In this document: piece by piece, positions 8,533-17,373 of the stretch
How positions within the stretch are numbered: position 1 is the first letter of the stretch
How the letters are laid out: the number at the start of each line of letters is the position of its first letter
NCBI RefSeq assembly: GCF_020782875.1
Contig: NZ_JAJGBN010000002.1
Span: 793,892-857,891 of the forward strand
Origin: Allomuricauda sp. M10
GTDB taxonomy: Bacteria; Bacteroidota; Bacteroidia; Flavobacteriales; Flavobacteriaceae
Length of the DNA stretch: 64,000 bases
Direction of reading: 5' to 3'
Notes under the pieces: generated by a model
Databases searched by the model: none
What the model was told of the DNA's origin: nothing
The model's input: the letters and a program-made list of their open reading frames with translations, nothing else
Made by a program: the position numbers and the translations under genes

Positions 8533-11262
8533 ATGATACTCCAGATGGATTCTGCCAAAAGCGGAAGAAACTGCCGTTTTTCTTCCCCCGTCCTGACGAC
8601 TTTTCTATTTTTTACCTTGATTTTCAGTGGTCTTCAAGCCCAAAATACTACCATTCCGAAACCCGAGGAAGTCATCGGTTTCAAGGTCGGTTCCGATTTT
8701 CATTTGGCCACCTACGAACAGTCTATCGAGTATTTTAAAAAGTTGGACGCTGCCAGTGATCTGGTGGAAATGCGTGAAACCGGAAAAACCTCCGAAGGCC
8801 GCACCTGGTATTATGTGCTGATTTCCTCCAAAGCGAATTTGGACAAAGTGGAACACTACAAAGAAATCTCGAAAGCCTTGGCCCATCCCAAAGGGATAAC
8901 CAAGGAATTGGCAAAACAGTTGTCTACCGAAGGCAAGGCCATAGTGGATCTCAGTGGAGGTCTGCATGCTTCCGAAGTGGCAGGAGCGCAGCATATCATC
9001 ACCTTGGCAGATCAGATTATCCGAGAGGCGGATACTCCAAAATTCAAAGCCATTTTGGACAATGTGATCTTGGTACTTTGGCCCTCCTTGAACCCAGATG
9101 GACAGGATATTATCGCCAATTGGTATATGGGCAATGTGGGAACGCCGTATGAAACGGCCAGAACCCCTTGGCTTTATCAAAAATATGTGGGACACGACAA
9201 TAACCGTGATGCCTATATGTTGAATATGTTGGAATCGCGTGTGGTGGGCCGTACCTGGAGGGAATGGGAACCTAATATCATCCATGTTCACCATCAATCT
9301 TCGCCGTTCCCAACTCGAATTTGGTTGCCTCCTTTTGCTGAACCAGTAGCCACACAAACCCCACCTTTAATGGCTAGGGAAGTGAACATGATCGGAATGG
9401 CCATGGCCAGGGATTTGGAGTCCGAAGGCTTGCCCGGCGCTGTTCACATGGGTCAAGGTTTTGATGCATGGTACCCAGGATATATAGATTATCTGCCCAT
9501 GATGCAGAACATTCCTTCGTTTTGGACGGAAACGGCTCTGTACCGATATGCCACACCCTATTTTTATACGTTGAGCGATTTTCCAAAAGACCGTCGCGAT
9601 TTAAGGGTTGAATCTCTTTACAGTAGCCCATGGAAAGGTGGATGGTGGCGTTTGGCCGATGCTATGCAGTACATGCAAGTAGCATCTGTTGCGGTGTTGG
9701 ATTATGCCGCGAAGTACAAGGAAACTTTGCTTTTCAACAAGTATCAGTCGGGTATCAATACCATAGAAAAATATACGAACGAACCGCCTTATGCCTACAT
9801 CGTTCCACAAAAACAGCGCGATCCGGTTCGGCCTGTGGAATTGTTGAAGCGTTTGGCCTTCAACGGAATTCAAATTTCACAATTGGAAAAACCGATGGAA
9901 TATTCAGGGGTGACCTATCCCAAAGGGACATGGGTAGTCCCGATGGACCAGGAATTTGCCGAAATGGCCCGTCAGGTTTTGGATGTTCAGGTATATCCCG
10001 ATCTAAGGGAATCCCCTGATGGCCCTTTGGAACAACCTTATGATGCCGCCGGTTGGACGCTTCCTTTTCAAATGGAAGTGGATGTAGTTACTGGGATGGT
10101 TCCCTTGTCTGACGATTTCAGAAATGCTCTAAAACCAGTAGAAGGCACTCCTTTGGAAACCACTGATGATGAAAACAAGGATATGAGCAAGGCCGATTTT
10201 GCTCCCGGAGCAGGTTTCGATACCGATAAGATTGCTGCGGGAATTAAACCATTGCCTGGAACACTTCGAGGTAGCGGAAGTACCCTTTGGCTAGACCCTG
10301 CCGAAAACAACAGTTTTAGGGTCATTGCCGAAGCCATGAACTCGGGATTCTCCGTGGTGTATGACGCCAAAACCAAAAAATATGGCATTCAAGGCGCAAG
10401 TCGAGGCAAGATGCAACAATGGGTGAATGATTATGCCATCAACGGGGTTTTGGGTTCCGGTTCGGGCACATCCAAAGTAAAAACACGAATTGGCGTGTAC
10501 CGACCTTGGACCGCCAGTATGGATATGGGTTGGACGCGCTGGTTGCTGGATAATTTTGGTTTTGGATATGCTTCCATTCGCAATTCCGATTTTATGTTGG
10601 ACAATCTAAAAGATCGTTTCGATGTGATCGTAATGGCATCCGAATGGCCTGGTTCCATTGAAAGGGGATTGGAGCCTGGTTCCGCACCTCCGCAGTATGC
10701 AGGAGGATTGGGAGAATTGGGTGCACGCAACCTCAACTCCTTTGTGAAAGAGGGAGGCACGCTGGTCACTTTAAACCGAAGCTCCGATTTTGCCATACAG
10801 GCGTTGCACTTACCCGTTAAAAATGTGGTGGATCATGTGGACAGGGCCAAATTCTTTACAGGTGGTTCGATCATGCAGGTGGAAACCAATCCAAGTCACC
10901 CGGTAATGGCAGGAATGACGGATAAGGCCAATGTTTTTGTGTATGGCAGCCCCATTTTCAGTACCGAAGAAGGTTTTGAAGGAGAAGTGTTGGCCAAATA
11001 TCAAGCACAAGGATCTCCCTTAATGTCCGGTTATCTGGTTGGAGAAAGTTTCATGAACGGAAACGCGGCGGCCCTGGATGTAAAACATGGAAATGGACAT
11101 GTATTGTTGTTCGGGTTTCAACCGCAATGGCGTGGACAGCCCATGGGCACCTACCGAACTTTGTTCAATGCATTGTTATATGCCGACCAATTGCCGCAAG
11201 TGAAACGCGACATCCCTGTAGGTTGGGAAAGTGTAAAAGGAAAGGCGACAGCACCAAAATAG
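8533..11262 (+). CDS. Secreted M14 family zinc carboxypeptidase
   Basis: This 909 aa protein has an N-terminal signal peptide ('FLFFTLIFSGLQAQ'; ATG at 8533 or 8545). The M14 domain covers roughly residues 60-350: the zinc-binding H-x-x-E motif is His145-Glu148 in 'GGLHASEVAG', and a third histidine lies in 'IIHVHHQS' (His251-254). The large C-terminal part (about 400-900) resembles the glutamine-amidotransferase-like region of large Bacteroidetes M14 proteins. It likely digests peptides in the periplasm or outside the cell. No T9SS sorting domain is evident. The exact substrate is unknown. Confidence 0.88.
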   Translation: MILQMDSAKSGRNCRFSSPVLTTFLFFTLIFSGLQAQNTTIPKPEEVIGFKVGSDFHLATYEQSIEYFKKLDAASDLVEMRETGKTSEGRTWYYVLISSKANLDKVEHYKEISKALAHPKGITKELAKQLSTEGKAIVDLSGGLHASEVAGAQHIITLADQIIREADTPKFKAILDNVILVLWPSLNPDGQDIIANWYMGNVGTPYETARTPWLYQKYVGHDNNRDAYMLNMLESRVVGRTWREWEPNIIHVHHQSSPFPTRIWLPPFAEPVATQTPPLMAREVNMIGMAMARDLESEGLPGAVHMGQGFDAWYPGYIDYLPMMQNIPSFWTETALYRYATPYFYTLSDFPKDRRDLRVESLYSSPWKGGWWRLADAMQYMQVASVAVLDYAAKYKETLLFNKYQSGINTIEKYTNEPPYAYIVPQKQRDPVRPVELLKRLAFNGIQISQLEKPMEYSGVTYPKGTWVVPMDQEFAEMARQVLDVQVYPDLRESPDGPLEQPYDAAGWTLPFQMEVDVVTGMVPLSDDFRNALKPVEGTPLETTDDENKDMSKADFAPGAGFDTDKIAAGIKPLPGTLRGSGSTLWLDPAENNSFRVIAEAMNSGFSVVYDAKTKKYGIQGASRGKMQQWVNDYAINGVLGSGSGTSKVKTRIGVYRPWTASMDMGWTRWLLDNFGFGYASIRNSDFMLDNLKDRFDVIVMASEWPGSIERGLEPGSAPPQYAGGLGELGARNLNSFVKEGGTLVTLNRSSDFAIQALHLPVKNVVDHVDRAKFFTGGSIMQVETNPSHPVMAGMTDKANVFVYGSPIFSTEEGFEGEVLAKYQAQGSPLMSGYLVGESFMNGNAAALDVKHGNGHVLLFGFQPQWRGQPMGTYRTLFNALLYADQLPQVKRDIPVGWESVKGKATAPK

Positions 11263-11330
11263 GAAAAAAAGTAGCGTATCCATTCGATTTTGTACTTTGC
11301 AATGGATGAAATTCTAAAGGCAAAAGCAAT

Positions 11331-12278
11331 TTGTACAGTTCCAAAAACAAGTACACGGTAGCGTTTTACAATCTCGAAAATTTTTTCGATACCACGGACG
11401 ACCCCTATTCCTTGGATGATGACTTTACGCCTAAGGGATTTAAACGATGGACCGAGTCCCGTTTCTGGAATAAGGTCGGTAAGATTTCAAGAGCAATCGC
11501 CAGTATCGGTTTGGATGATAGTCCAATTCCACCAGTATTGGTAGGAATTGCTGAGGTGGAGAATAAGTCCGTCATCAAAGCTTTGCTCCAATCCAAAAAT
11601 TTAAAGGGCATCCCTTATGATTTTGTCCATTTCGATTCACCAGATGAAAGGGGCATTGACACAGCGCTTATTTACAACAAGGAACATTTTCAAGTGTTGC
11701 ATGCGGAAACCTTGCCCTTGATTGTGGCAAATACCAACGGGGATAGGGATTTGACCCGGGATATTTTGTACATCCATGGAAAATTGCATGAAGAAGAAGT
11801 ACACGTTTTTGTGAATCATTGGCCTTCAAGGCGTGAAGGGGCAGAGATAACGAGTTACAAACGCGTCAAGGCAGCGGAAACCATTCTTCAAAGACTGGAA
11901 AAGATGGATGAGGAATTCCCGAATTGTATCGTTATGGGCGATTTTAATGATGACCCCAATTCGGAAAGCATCCAAACCTTGATGAACTCAAAGAGGTTTA
12001 TCAACCCCATGAAATCGCTTTTATCTCCAATTTCTGGAAGTGCCAATTATAAAGGGGAGTGGAACCTTTTTGACCAGATTCTGGTTTCCCACAGTTTTTT
12101 GAATTATGAACCAGATACCCATGGCTTTGTGAAAGCCGCAGTCTTCGCCCCTAGATTTTTGAGCGAGTGGAGAGGCAAATATAAGGGCAACCCATTCCGC
12201 ACCTTTGGTGGTGGCGACTATTTGGGGGGCTATAGTGACCACTTTCCTGTTTATGTAGTTTTGGAGGAATATAAATAA
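11331..12278 (+). CDS. Endonuclease/exonuclease/phosphatase (EEP) family protein
   Basis: This 315 aa protein is of the EEP (DNase I-like) fold. Motifs are 'VAFYNLENFFDTTDD' at the N-terminus, 'VGIAEVEN' with the metal-binding Glu, 'VNHWPSR' and 'VMGDFNDDP', and a C-terminal 'GGYSDHFPV' with the catalytic His. No signal peptide is visible. The frame has no ATG after the in-frame stop at 11307, so TTG at 11331 is the best start; it places the conserved 'YTVAFYNLEN' near the N-terminus as in relatives. A TACTTTG promoter-like box lies at about 11293. Substrate (DNA or phosphoester) unknown. Confidence 0.85.
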   Translation: MYSSKNKYTVAFYNLENFFDTTDDPYSLDDDFTPKGFKRWTESRFWNKVGKISRAIASIGLDDSPIPPVLVGIAEVENKSVIKALLQSKNLKGIPYDFVHFDSPDERGIDTALIYNKEHFQVLHAETLPLIVANTNGDRDLTRDILYIHGKLHEEEVHVFVNHWPSRREGAEITSYKRVKAAETILQRLEKMDEEFPNCIVMGDFNDDPNSESIQTLMNSKRFINPMKSLLSPISGSANYKGEWNLFDQILVSHSFLNYEPDTHGFVKAAVFAPRFLSEWRGKYKGNPFRTFGGGDYLGGYSDHFPVYVVLEEYK

Positions 12279-12344
12279 GTAAGAAAAAGGTTACACCACA
12301 CAAAAGTATATTTTCACAACAGCTTACAGCAAATCACTATGCAG

Positions 12345-12400
12345 TTCATCGAAAAAAGTAGGAATTTTATCGATAAATGTTACATCTCCTAATATATTCG
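12345..12400 (+). promoter_or_regulatory. 15-bp direct repeat pair (21-bp period) and promoter of the T9SS subtilase gene
   Basis: TTCATCGAAAAAAGT at 12345-12359 and TTTATCGATAAATGT at 12366-12380 share 12 of 15 positions and are exactly 21 bp apart, two helical turns. A -7-like TATATTCG follows at 12393-12400, 28 nt before the ATG. Direct repeats with this spacing are typical of LytTR-type response regulator operators; that assignment is inference. Confidence 0.55.
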
Positions 12401-12427
12401 TAGTCCAAATCTTACCTAAACTTAATT

Positions 12428-14623
12428 ATGGACTACAAGTTACCTACAGGGGCCAAGGCAGCGATCTTCTCCATTTTATTTTCAGTTTTGGGAACACATT
12501 TTGTAATGGGTCAAACCCAAAAGGCCAAAGAACAGATTAAAGCAACTTACGATAAAAGTAGAATGGCTTCTTTCATTTCTGAATTGGAAGCCGAACATCA
12601 AAATACAGCTCAAAAAATCGGCCAGTTAAAAGCCTCAAAAGGAATAAGGATTTCCGAAAAGGCTACCGATGGTTCCCCCATTGAGCTGAAAGCTATCGGC
12701 TCCGATGGAACACCTTTATACTATACTACACTGAACGACCCCTCTACCCAAACCTCTAGGGCCAATGCGCTTTATGATAATGGTCTATTGAATTTGGGAC
12801 TCACTGGAAACGGAATGGAAGTTGGGGTTTGGGATGCCGGTATCGCCCTTACCACCCATCAGGAATTTGACACACGTGCCAAAAGCGCCGATGGATCAAC
12901 CGAAATCAGTCTTCACTCCACTTTGGTTACCGGAAATTTGATTTCTTCCGGAGTAGAGGCCAATGCCCAGGGAGTTGCATACGGTGCCCAAGCCATGACC
13001 TACGATTGGACCCGTGATAAAATTGAAGTAGCTGAAGCTGCCGCCAATGGTATGTTGTTGAGCAACCATTCCTACGGAATTCTTTCGGACAGGGTGCCCG
13101 ATTGGTACTTTGGTGCCTACATCAAGGTTACTCAGGATTGGGACAAGATCATGTACAATGCCCCTTATTATTTGATGGTGGCAGCTGCAGGTAACGCACA
13201 AAATTCTTATGATAACGCTTCCCCCAATTATGGGAAAACTGCTGATGGGTTCGATTTGTTGCTTGGATTTACGACAACCAAAAATGGATTGACCATAGCG
13301 GGTGCCAATACTGAAATTGATAACAAAGGTAATTTGGTAAAAGCTTCCGTAGCAGGATACAGCAGCTTTGGTCCTGTGGATGATGGTCGTGTAAAACCGG
13401 ATTTGGCCGGGGATGGTTCCAATATTCTTTCCACCAGTTCTGCAACCAACAGTAGCTATCAAGTATCTTCAGGTACTTCTATGGCCGCTCCAGGGGTTAC
13501 AGGTTCCCTTTTGTTGTTGCAACAATACCATGAAGAATTGTTCGGGACTTATATGAAAGCGGCAACCCTTAAAGGTTTGGCCCTTCATACAGCAGATGAT
13601 GTAGGAGCCCAAGGACCTGATTATAAAATGGGTTGGGGTGTGATGAACGCCAAAACAGCTGCTGAGGTACTTCAAAATACAGGATACACCAGTTTGATCC
13701 AAGAAGAAAGTCTTGCCAATGGCGAAAGTTTCTCTATCACTGTAATTGCCAATGGAAATGAACCTTTGATGGCCTCCATCTCTTGGACCGATCCCGAAGG
13801 CGAATATGTGAACCGAGGGGATATGAACAATACCACTGCCGCATTGATAAACGATTTGGATATCAGGATTACCAAAAACGGGGAATCGTTCTTACCATGG
13901 AAACTAAATCCGGCCAAAGCTAATGATGCTGCCGCAAAAGGTGATAACACAGTGGATCCATACGAAAGGATTGAAATCGGCAATGCATCGGGAACCTACA
14001 CCATTACCGTAACCCACAAAGGAAACTTGAAAAATGCAATCCAGGATTTTTCATTGATCGTTTCCGGTGCCCAGGTTTCCAAATGTTCCATTGAAACGCC
14101 TTCTAATTTGGAATTGGTTTCTTCCACGGTTTCCGGATCTACCATTTCTTGGAACGAGGCAGAAGAAACCCTTTTTGAAGTGCAATACAAATCTGTGGAT
14201 TCTGATGTTTGGACCAGCGAATATGTTTGGGAAAACGGTTTTGAACTGACTAATTTGGTAGCAGGTAAAGTATACGAATCTCGAGTTCGTTCCATTTGTA
14301 CCGAAAATGCGGTATCCGAATTTTCGGAGACCATAGAATTTGAATTTAACGGCGAGGAGACGCAAATGATGAGTTATGCTCCCCTCAGCTATCCACAAGA
14401 GTTGAACATTTCCGTGTTCCCCAACCCCGCCGTTGATTATTTGAACGTTGAGGCCGAATTGTCCAAAGATGCACAATTCTCCATTGTTACCACAGCAGGT
14501 AATGTCATCAGAAGCGGTAAGACACAGGGATCCATCAATGTTGCTTCACTTTCTTCCGGACTTTATATATTGGTCGTACAGGATTACGCCGGTATCAAAA
14601 GCACCAAATTCTACAAAAACTAA
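12428..14623 (+). CDS. Subtilisin-like S8 serine protease with T9SS sorting domain
   Basis: This 731 aa secreted protease has a signal peptide ending near 'GTHFVMGQ'. The catalytic triad is Asp136 ('VGVWDAGI'), His163 ('SLHSTLVTG') and Ser351 ('GTSMAAPGVTG'). A proprotein convertase P-like or jelly-roll region follows, then a fibronectin type III-like domain (about 552-640) and a C-terminal type A T9SS sorting domain beginning 'ISVFPNPAVDYLNVEAELS'. It should be exported by the type IX system and anchored or released at the cell surface. A direct-repeat operator candidate lies just upstream. Confidence 0.95.
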   Translation: MDYKLPTGAKAAIFSILFSVLGTHFVMGQTQKAKEQIKATYDKSRMASFISELEAEHQNTAQKIGQLKASKGIRISEKATDGSPIELKAIGSDGTPLYYTTLNDPSTQTSRANALYDNGLLNLGLTGNGMEVGVWDAGIALTTHQEFDTRAKSADGSTEISLHSTLVTGNLISSGVEANAQGVAYGAQAMTYDWTRDKIEVAEAAANGMLLSNHSYGILSDRVPDWYFGAYIKVTQDWDKIMYNAPYYLMVAAAGNAQNSYDNASPNYGKTADGFDLLLGFTTTKNGLTIAGANTEIDNKGNLVKASVAGYSSFGPVDDGRVKPDLAGDGSNILSTSSATNSSYQVSSGTSMAAPGVTGSLLLLQQYHEELFGTYMKAATLKGLALHTADDVGAQGPDYKMGWGVMNAKTAAEVLQNTGYTSLIQEESLANGESFSITVIANGNEPLMASISWTDPEGEYVNRGDMNNTTAALINDLDIRITKNGESFLPWKLNPAKANDAAAKGDNTVDPYERIEIGNASGTYTITVTHKGNLKNAIQDFSLIVSGAQVSKCSIETPSNLELVSSTVSGSTISWNEAEETLFEVQYKSVDSDVWTSEYVWENGFELTNLVAGKVYESRVRSICTENAVSEFSETIEFEFNGEETQMMSYAPLSYPQELNISVFPNPAVDYLNVEAELSKDAQFSIVTTAGNVIRSGKTQGSINVASLSSGLYILVVQDYAGIKSTKFYKN

Positions 14624-14726
14624 TACGAATGGCATCCTTTAGCATTAAACTCCATTTTAATGGAGAAACCCGAAGATTGGAAAGACTGGTGAAGCTGATT
14701 TTCCTTCCGATTATTCTTTTTTAATA

Positions 14727-14824
14727 GTCACCCTGAATTCATTTCAGGGTCTCAGCAAGCCATAAAATTTTAATCATTAGTGAGATGCTGAAACAACCCC
14801 GATAGTTATCGGGGCAGCATGACG
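14727..14824. repeat. Dispersed CCCTGAATTCATTTCAGGG repeat, copy 1
   Basis: It starts GTCACCCTGAATTCATTTCA and ends CAGCATGAC. It contains two internal palindromes, CCCTGAA-TTCA-TTTCAGGG (14731-14749) and the perfect CCCCGATA-GT-TATCGGGG at 14797-14814. The arrangement (GTCA-hairpin ... hairpin-TGAC) matches the other full copies. Confidence 0.8.
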
Positions 14825-14934
14825 ATATTCCATAATACTTTTTTAGATTTTTCGCTGTGCTCAAAATGACATTGCAATTGCATTCGAGAAAATTGGCGCC
14901 ATTCGTGTCAAACCTAAATTAATCACAACCTACC

Positions 14935-15014
14935 GTCACCCTGAATTCATTTCAGGGTCTCATTACATTATCGTTTCTTCTATTATGGATGATGCAGAAC
15001 TCGTTTCGCATGAC
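14935..15014. repeat. Dispersed CCCTGAATTCATTTCAGGG repeat, copy 2
   Basis: The first part is identical over more than 20 nt to the copy at 14727. It ends GCAGAACTCGTTTCGCATGAC. It lies directly before the end of the minus-strand exonuclease gene. Confidence 0.8.
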
Positions 15015-15022
15015 GTGGCACA

Positions 15023-15736
15023 TCACACTTTTTTGATTTCTTCGTCGGATAAAAGTTCCTCATTGCGCATACGCAAGAACACCTGTGCAGTGGTCACCAC
15101 ATCTAGTTCACAATAGGTGATGATCCTATCAAGATGGTTCTTTTCGTAGAACACATCCTTCACCATACTGCCATCCATGTCTTCTTTTGGGGAAGGGATG
15201 CCCAGAACGTGGGCCAAGAGTTTCAGTGAGGTATAATGTTTAAAATCCCCGAATTTCCAAAGTTCCATGGTATCCAAATGGGGGACTTCCCATGGTTTTT
15301 TCCCAAAGAGGTCCAATTTATAGGGCAAGTTGAGCCCGTTGATGACCATCCTTCGGGCAATATAGGGAAAATCGAATTCCTTGCCGTTATGGGCACACAG
15401 TAGGTGTTTGGTTTGACTGAAATGGTCTTTGAGCAACTGTGTGAACTGTTTCAGAATATGGATTTCATCCCCATGAAAGGAAGTCACCCTAAAATTGCGC
15501 TGTTCTCCTTTCATGTTAAAATATCCCACCGAAATACAGATGATCTTGCCGAACTCGGCCCAAATGCCTGCCCGTTCATAAAAGTCCTCTGCAGTGATTT
15601 CGTCCTTGCGTTGGTACTGTGATTTTTGTTCCCATAACAATCGGGAAGTTTCATCCAGATCGGAAAAATGATGTTTTTGGGGTACAGTTTCTATATCCAA
15701 AAAGAGGATATGCTCCAGGTTAAGTTTATAAAGCAT
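15023..15736 (-). CDS. 3'-5' exonuclease, DNA polymerase B-like (DEDDy)
   Basis: This 237 aa protein matches the predicted 3'-5' exonuclease family related to the PolB proofreading domain. The DEDDy residues are visible: 'FLDIETVP' (ExoI), 'CAHNGKEFDFPYIARRM' (ExoII) and 'YCELDVVTTAQVF' (ExoIII). No polymerase domain is attached, so it is a stand-alone nuclease, perhaps in DNA repair. It is followed upstream in the same transcription unit by an alkyltransferase gene, which supports a repair role. Confidence 0.88.
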   Translation of the reverse strand: MLYKLNLEHILFLDIETVPQKHHFSDLDETSRLLWEQKSQYQRKDEITAEDFYERAGIWAEFGKIICISVGYFNMKGEQRNFRVTSFHGDEIHILKQFTQLLKDHFSQTKHLLCAHNGKEFDFPYIARRMVINGLNLPYKLDLFGKKPWEVPHLDTMELWKFGDFKHYTSLKLLAHVLGIPSPKEDMDGSMVKDVFYEKNHLDRIITYCELDVVTTAQVFLRMRNEELLSDEEIKKV

Positions 15737-15745
15737 GGTAAAAAA

Positions 15746-16216
15746 TTAAAAAAGAGCAGTCTGTTTTGCAGGGCTCTCGTGTTCCAATAACCATTTTTTT
15801 CTATGCAGTCCGCCCGCATAGCCTGTGAGGTCTCCGTTTGATCCGATTACGCGATGGCAGGGTACTACGATCCAAAGTGGATTTTTGCCATTGGCTGAGG
15901 CTACTGCACGAATGGCTTTAACATCGCCTAATCTTTTGGAAAGGTCTAAATAAGAAATGGTTTTTCCAAAAGGAATTTCAAGTAGGGCGTCCCAAACTTT
16001 TTTTTGAAACTCGGTGCCCGATGGATTCAGTTTAAAGGTAAAATCAGTTCGGGTCCCTTCAAAATATTCCTTGAGTTGCGATATGGCATCAGCTAAAACA
16101 ACAGGAATTGTACCAAATGGTTTTTTATCGTTCAAAACCGTGATGGAAGCCACTCCATTTTCATCGCCTTTAAACTCTGCAATTCCGATAGGAGTTTGTA
16201 AATAAGCAGTTTCCAT
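15746..16216 (-). CDS. ogt: Methylated-DNA-protein-cysteine S-methyltransferase
   Basis: This 156 aa suicide repair enzyme transfers the methyl group of O6-methylguanine to its own cysteine. The active site is Cys120 in 'IVVPCHRVIGSNG', and the DNA-binding helix-turn-helix region is 'FQKKVWDALLEIPFGKT'. The length fits Ogt without an Ada domain. The start codon shares its last base with the end of the upstream CNNM/CBS gene, so translation is probably coupled. Confidence 0.95.
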   Translation of the reverse strand: METAYLQTPIGIAEFKGDENGVASITVLNDKKPFGTIPVVLADAISQLKEYFEGTRTDFTFKLNPSGTEFQKKVWDALLEIPFGKTISYLDLSKRLGDVKAIRAVASANGKNPLWIVVPCHRVIGSNGDLTGYAGGLHRKKWLLEHESPAKQTALF

Positions 16217-17337
16217 TACTCCACTTCACTTTCATCTTCAATGATACCTAAACGCTGTGCTCGTTGATGCCAGTTCTTTCTGGCCAAGGATTGAAGGTCT
16301 TCCACGTTGTCACTTTCGTCCATAATCTCCAATCCGAGCAAGGTTTCAATGACATCTTCCATGGTTACCAATCCACTTACGGAACCATATTCATCCACCA
16401 CTAAGGAAACATGTTCACGCTGCTTTACAAACTTGTCAAAAAGCTCGGGAATGGGTTTGGTTCGACTGGTAACCAGCATTTCCCTTTTCAGTTCAGCTAG
16501 GGTTTTGGAACCCTTTTTATTAATGATGGCTTCCAACAGTTCGTCTTTTAGAAAAAAGCCGGTAATGTTGTCCATGCGATCTTTGTAAAGCGGAATTCGT
16601 GAAAAGCGTAGCGGTCGGTTGGCATCAAAAAATTCCTTAATGGTCATGTCCTCAGAGGCAATTTTCATCACCGTTCTAGGAGTCATCACATCTTTGGCCA
16701 AAATTTCATCAAACTTTAAAAGGTTTTTAATGACTTTTGATTCTGATTCCTGAAACACCCCTTCTTCGTGGGCGATCTCCGTCATGGCCGTAAAATCCTC
16801 GCGACTCAAAACACTGCCATGATGCCCTTTTTTGCCAATCAGTTTGGTGAACAACTGTAACACCCACAATAATCCCGTCACTTTTAAGAAAAACACCATT
16901 ATGGTCAAGGATTTGGCTGTGAAGTTGGAAAGTTGTTTCCAATAGGTTGCGCCAATGGTCTTGGGAATGATTTCAGAGGCCACTAGGATCAATATCGTCA
17001 TTAAGGTGGATACAATGCCTACCATGAGGTCTTCAGTCAATCTAAAGCCCAAAATGGAACGTTCCGTGGTCCCGTACATTTCGGCATAGGCCACTTTGGC
17101 CTGTACCCCAACCAAAATGGCGCCAACTGTATGCGCAACGGTATTTAGCGTGAGGATGGCGATCAAAGGTTTGTCCACATCTTTTTTAAGCGATTCCAAA
17201 GTAGTGGCATATTCTTTTCCCTCCTGTTTTTTAAGATTGAGAAAGGTTGGGGTAATGCTCAACAGTACCGCTTCTAAAATGGAGCAGAGAAAGGAAAAGA
17301 AAATGGAAATAAGGGCATAAAATATCAGTAGTCCCAT
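16216..17337 (-). CDS. CNNM/CBS domain membrane protein (hemolysin/CorC family)
   Basis: This 373 aa protein has an N-terminal DUF21/CNNM transmembrane domain (about residues 1-170; four hydrophobic segments beginning 'GLLIFYALISIFFSFLCSIL') and a CBS-pair domain (about 195-330) including 'MTPRTVMKIASEDMTI' and 'SLVVDEYGSVSGLVTMEDVIE'. It lacks most of the C-terminal CorC_HlyC domain, being shorter than the usual ~430 aa. CNNM proteins are linked to Mg2+ transport; the exact role is unknown. It is cotranscribed with the downstream ogt gene. Confidence 0.88.
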   Translation of the reverse strand: MGLLIFYALISIFFSFLCSILEAVLLSITPTFLNLKKQEGKEYATTLESLKKDVDKPLIAILTLNTVAHTVGAILVGVQAKVAYAEMYGTTERSILGFRLTEDLMVGIVSTLMTILILVASEIIPKTIGATYWKQLSNFTAKSLTIMVFFLKVTGLLWVLQLFTKLIGKKGHHGSVLSREDFTAMTEIAHEEGVFQESESKVIKNLLKFDEILAKDVMTPRTVMKIASEDMTIKEFFDANRPLRFSRIPLYKDRMDNITGFFLKDELLEAIINKKGSKTLAELKREMLVTSRTKPIPELFDKFVKQREHVSLVVDEYGSVSGLVTMEDVIETLLGLEIMDESDNVEDLQSLARKNWHQRAQRLGIIEDESEVE

Positions 17338-17373
17338 AGGCTAGATCTTGAATGGCAAGATAGCGAATCGGAA

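Larger units (their letters stand above)
14624..15022. other. Repeat-filled intergenic region
   Basis: This 399 bp gap between two convergent genes holds two copies of the dispersed repeat (14727-14824 and 14935-15014) and a third degenerate fragment at about 14850-14890 (TTTTTCGCTGTGCTCAAAATGACATTG). I see no gene or RNA. Confidence 0.75.
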
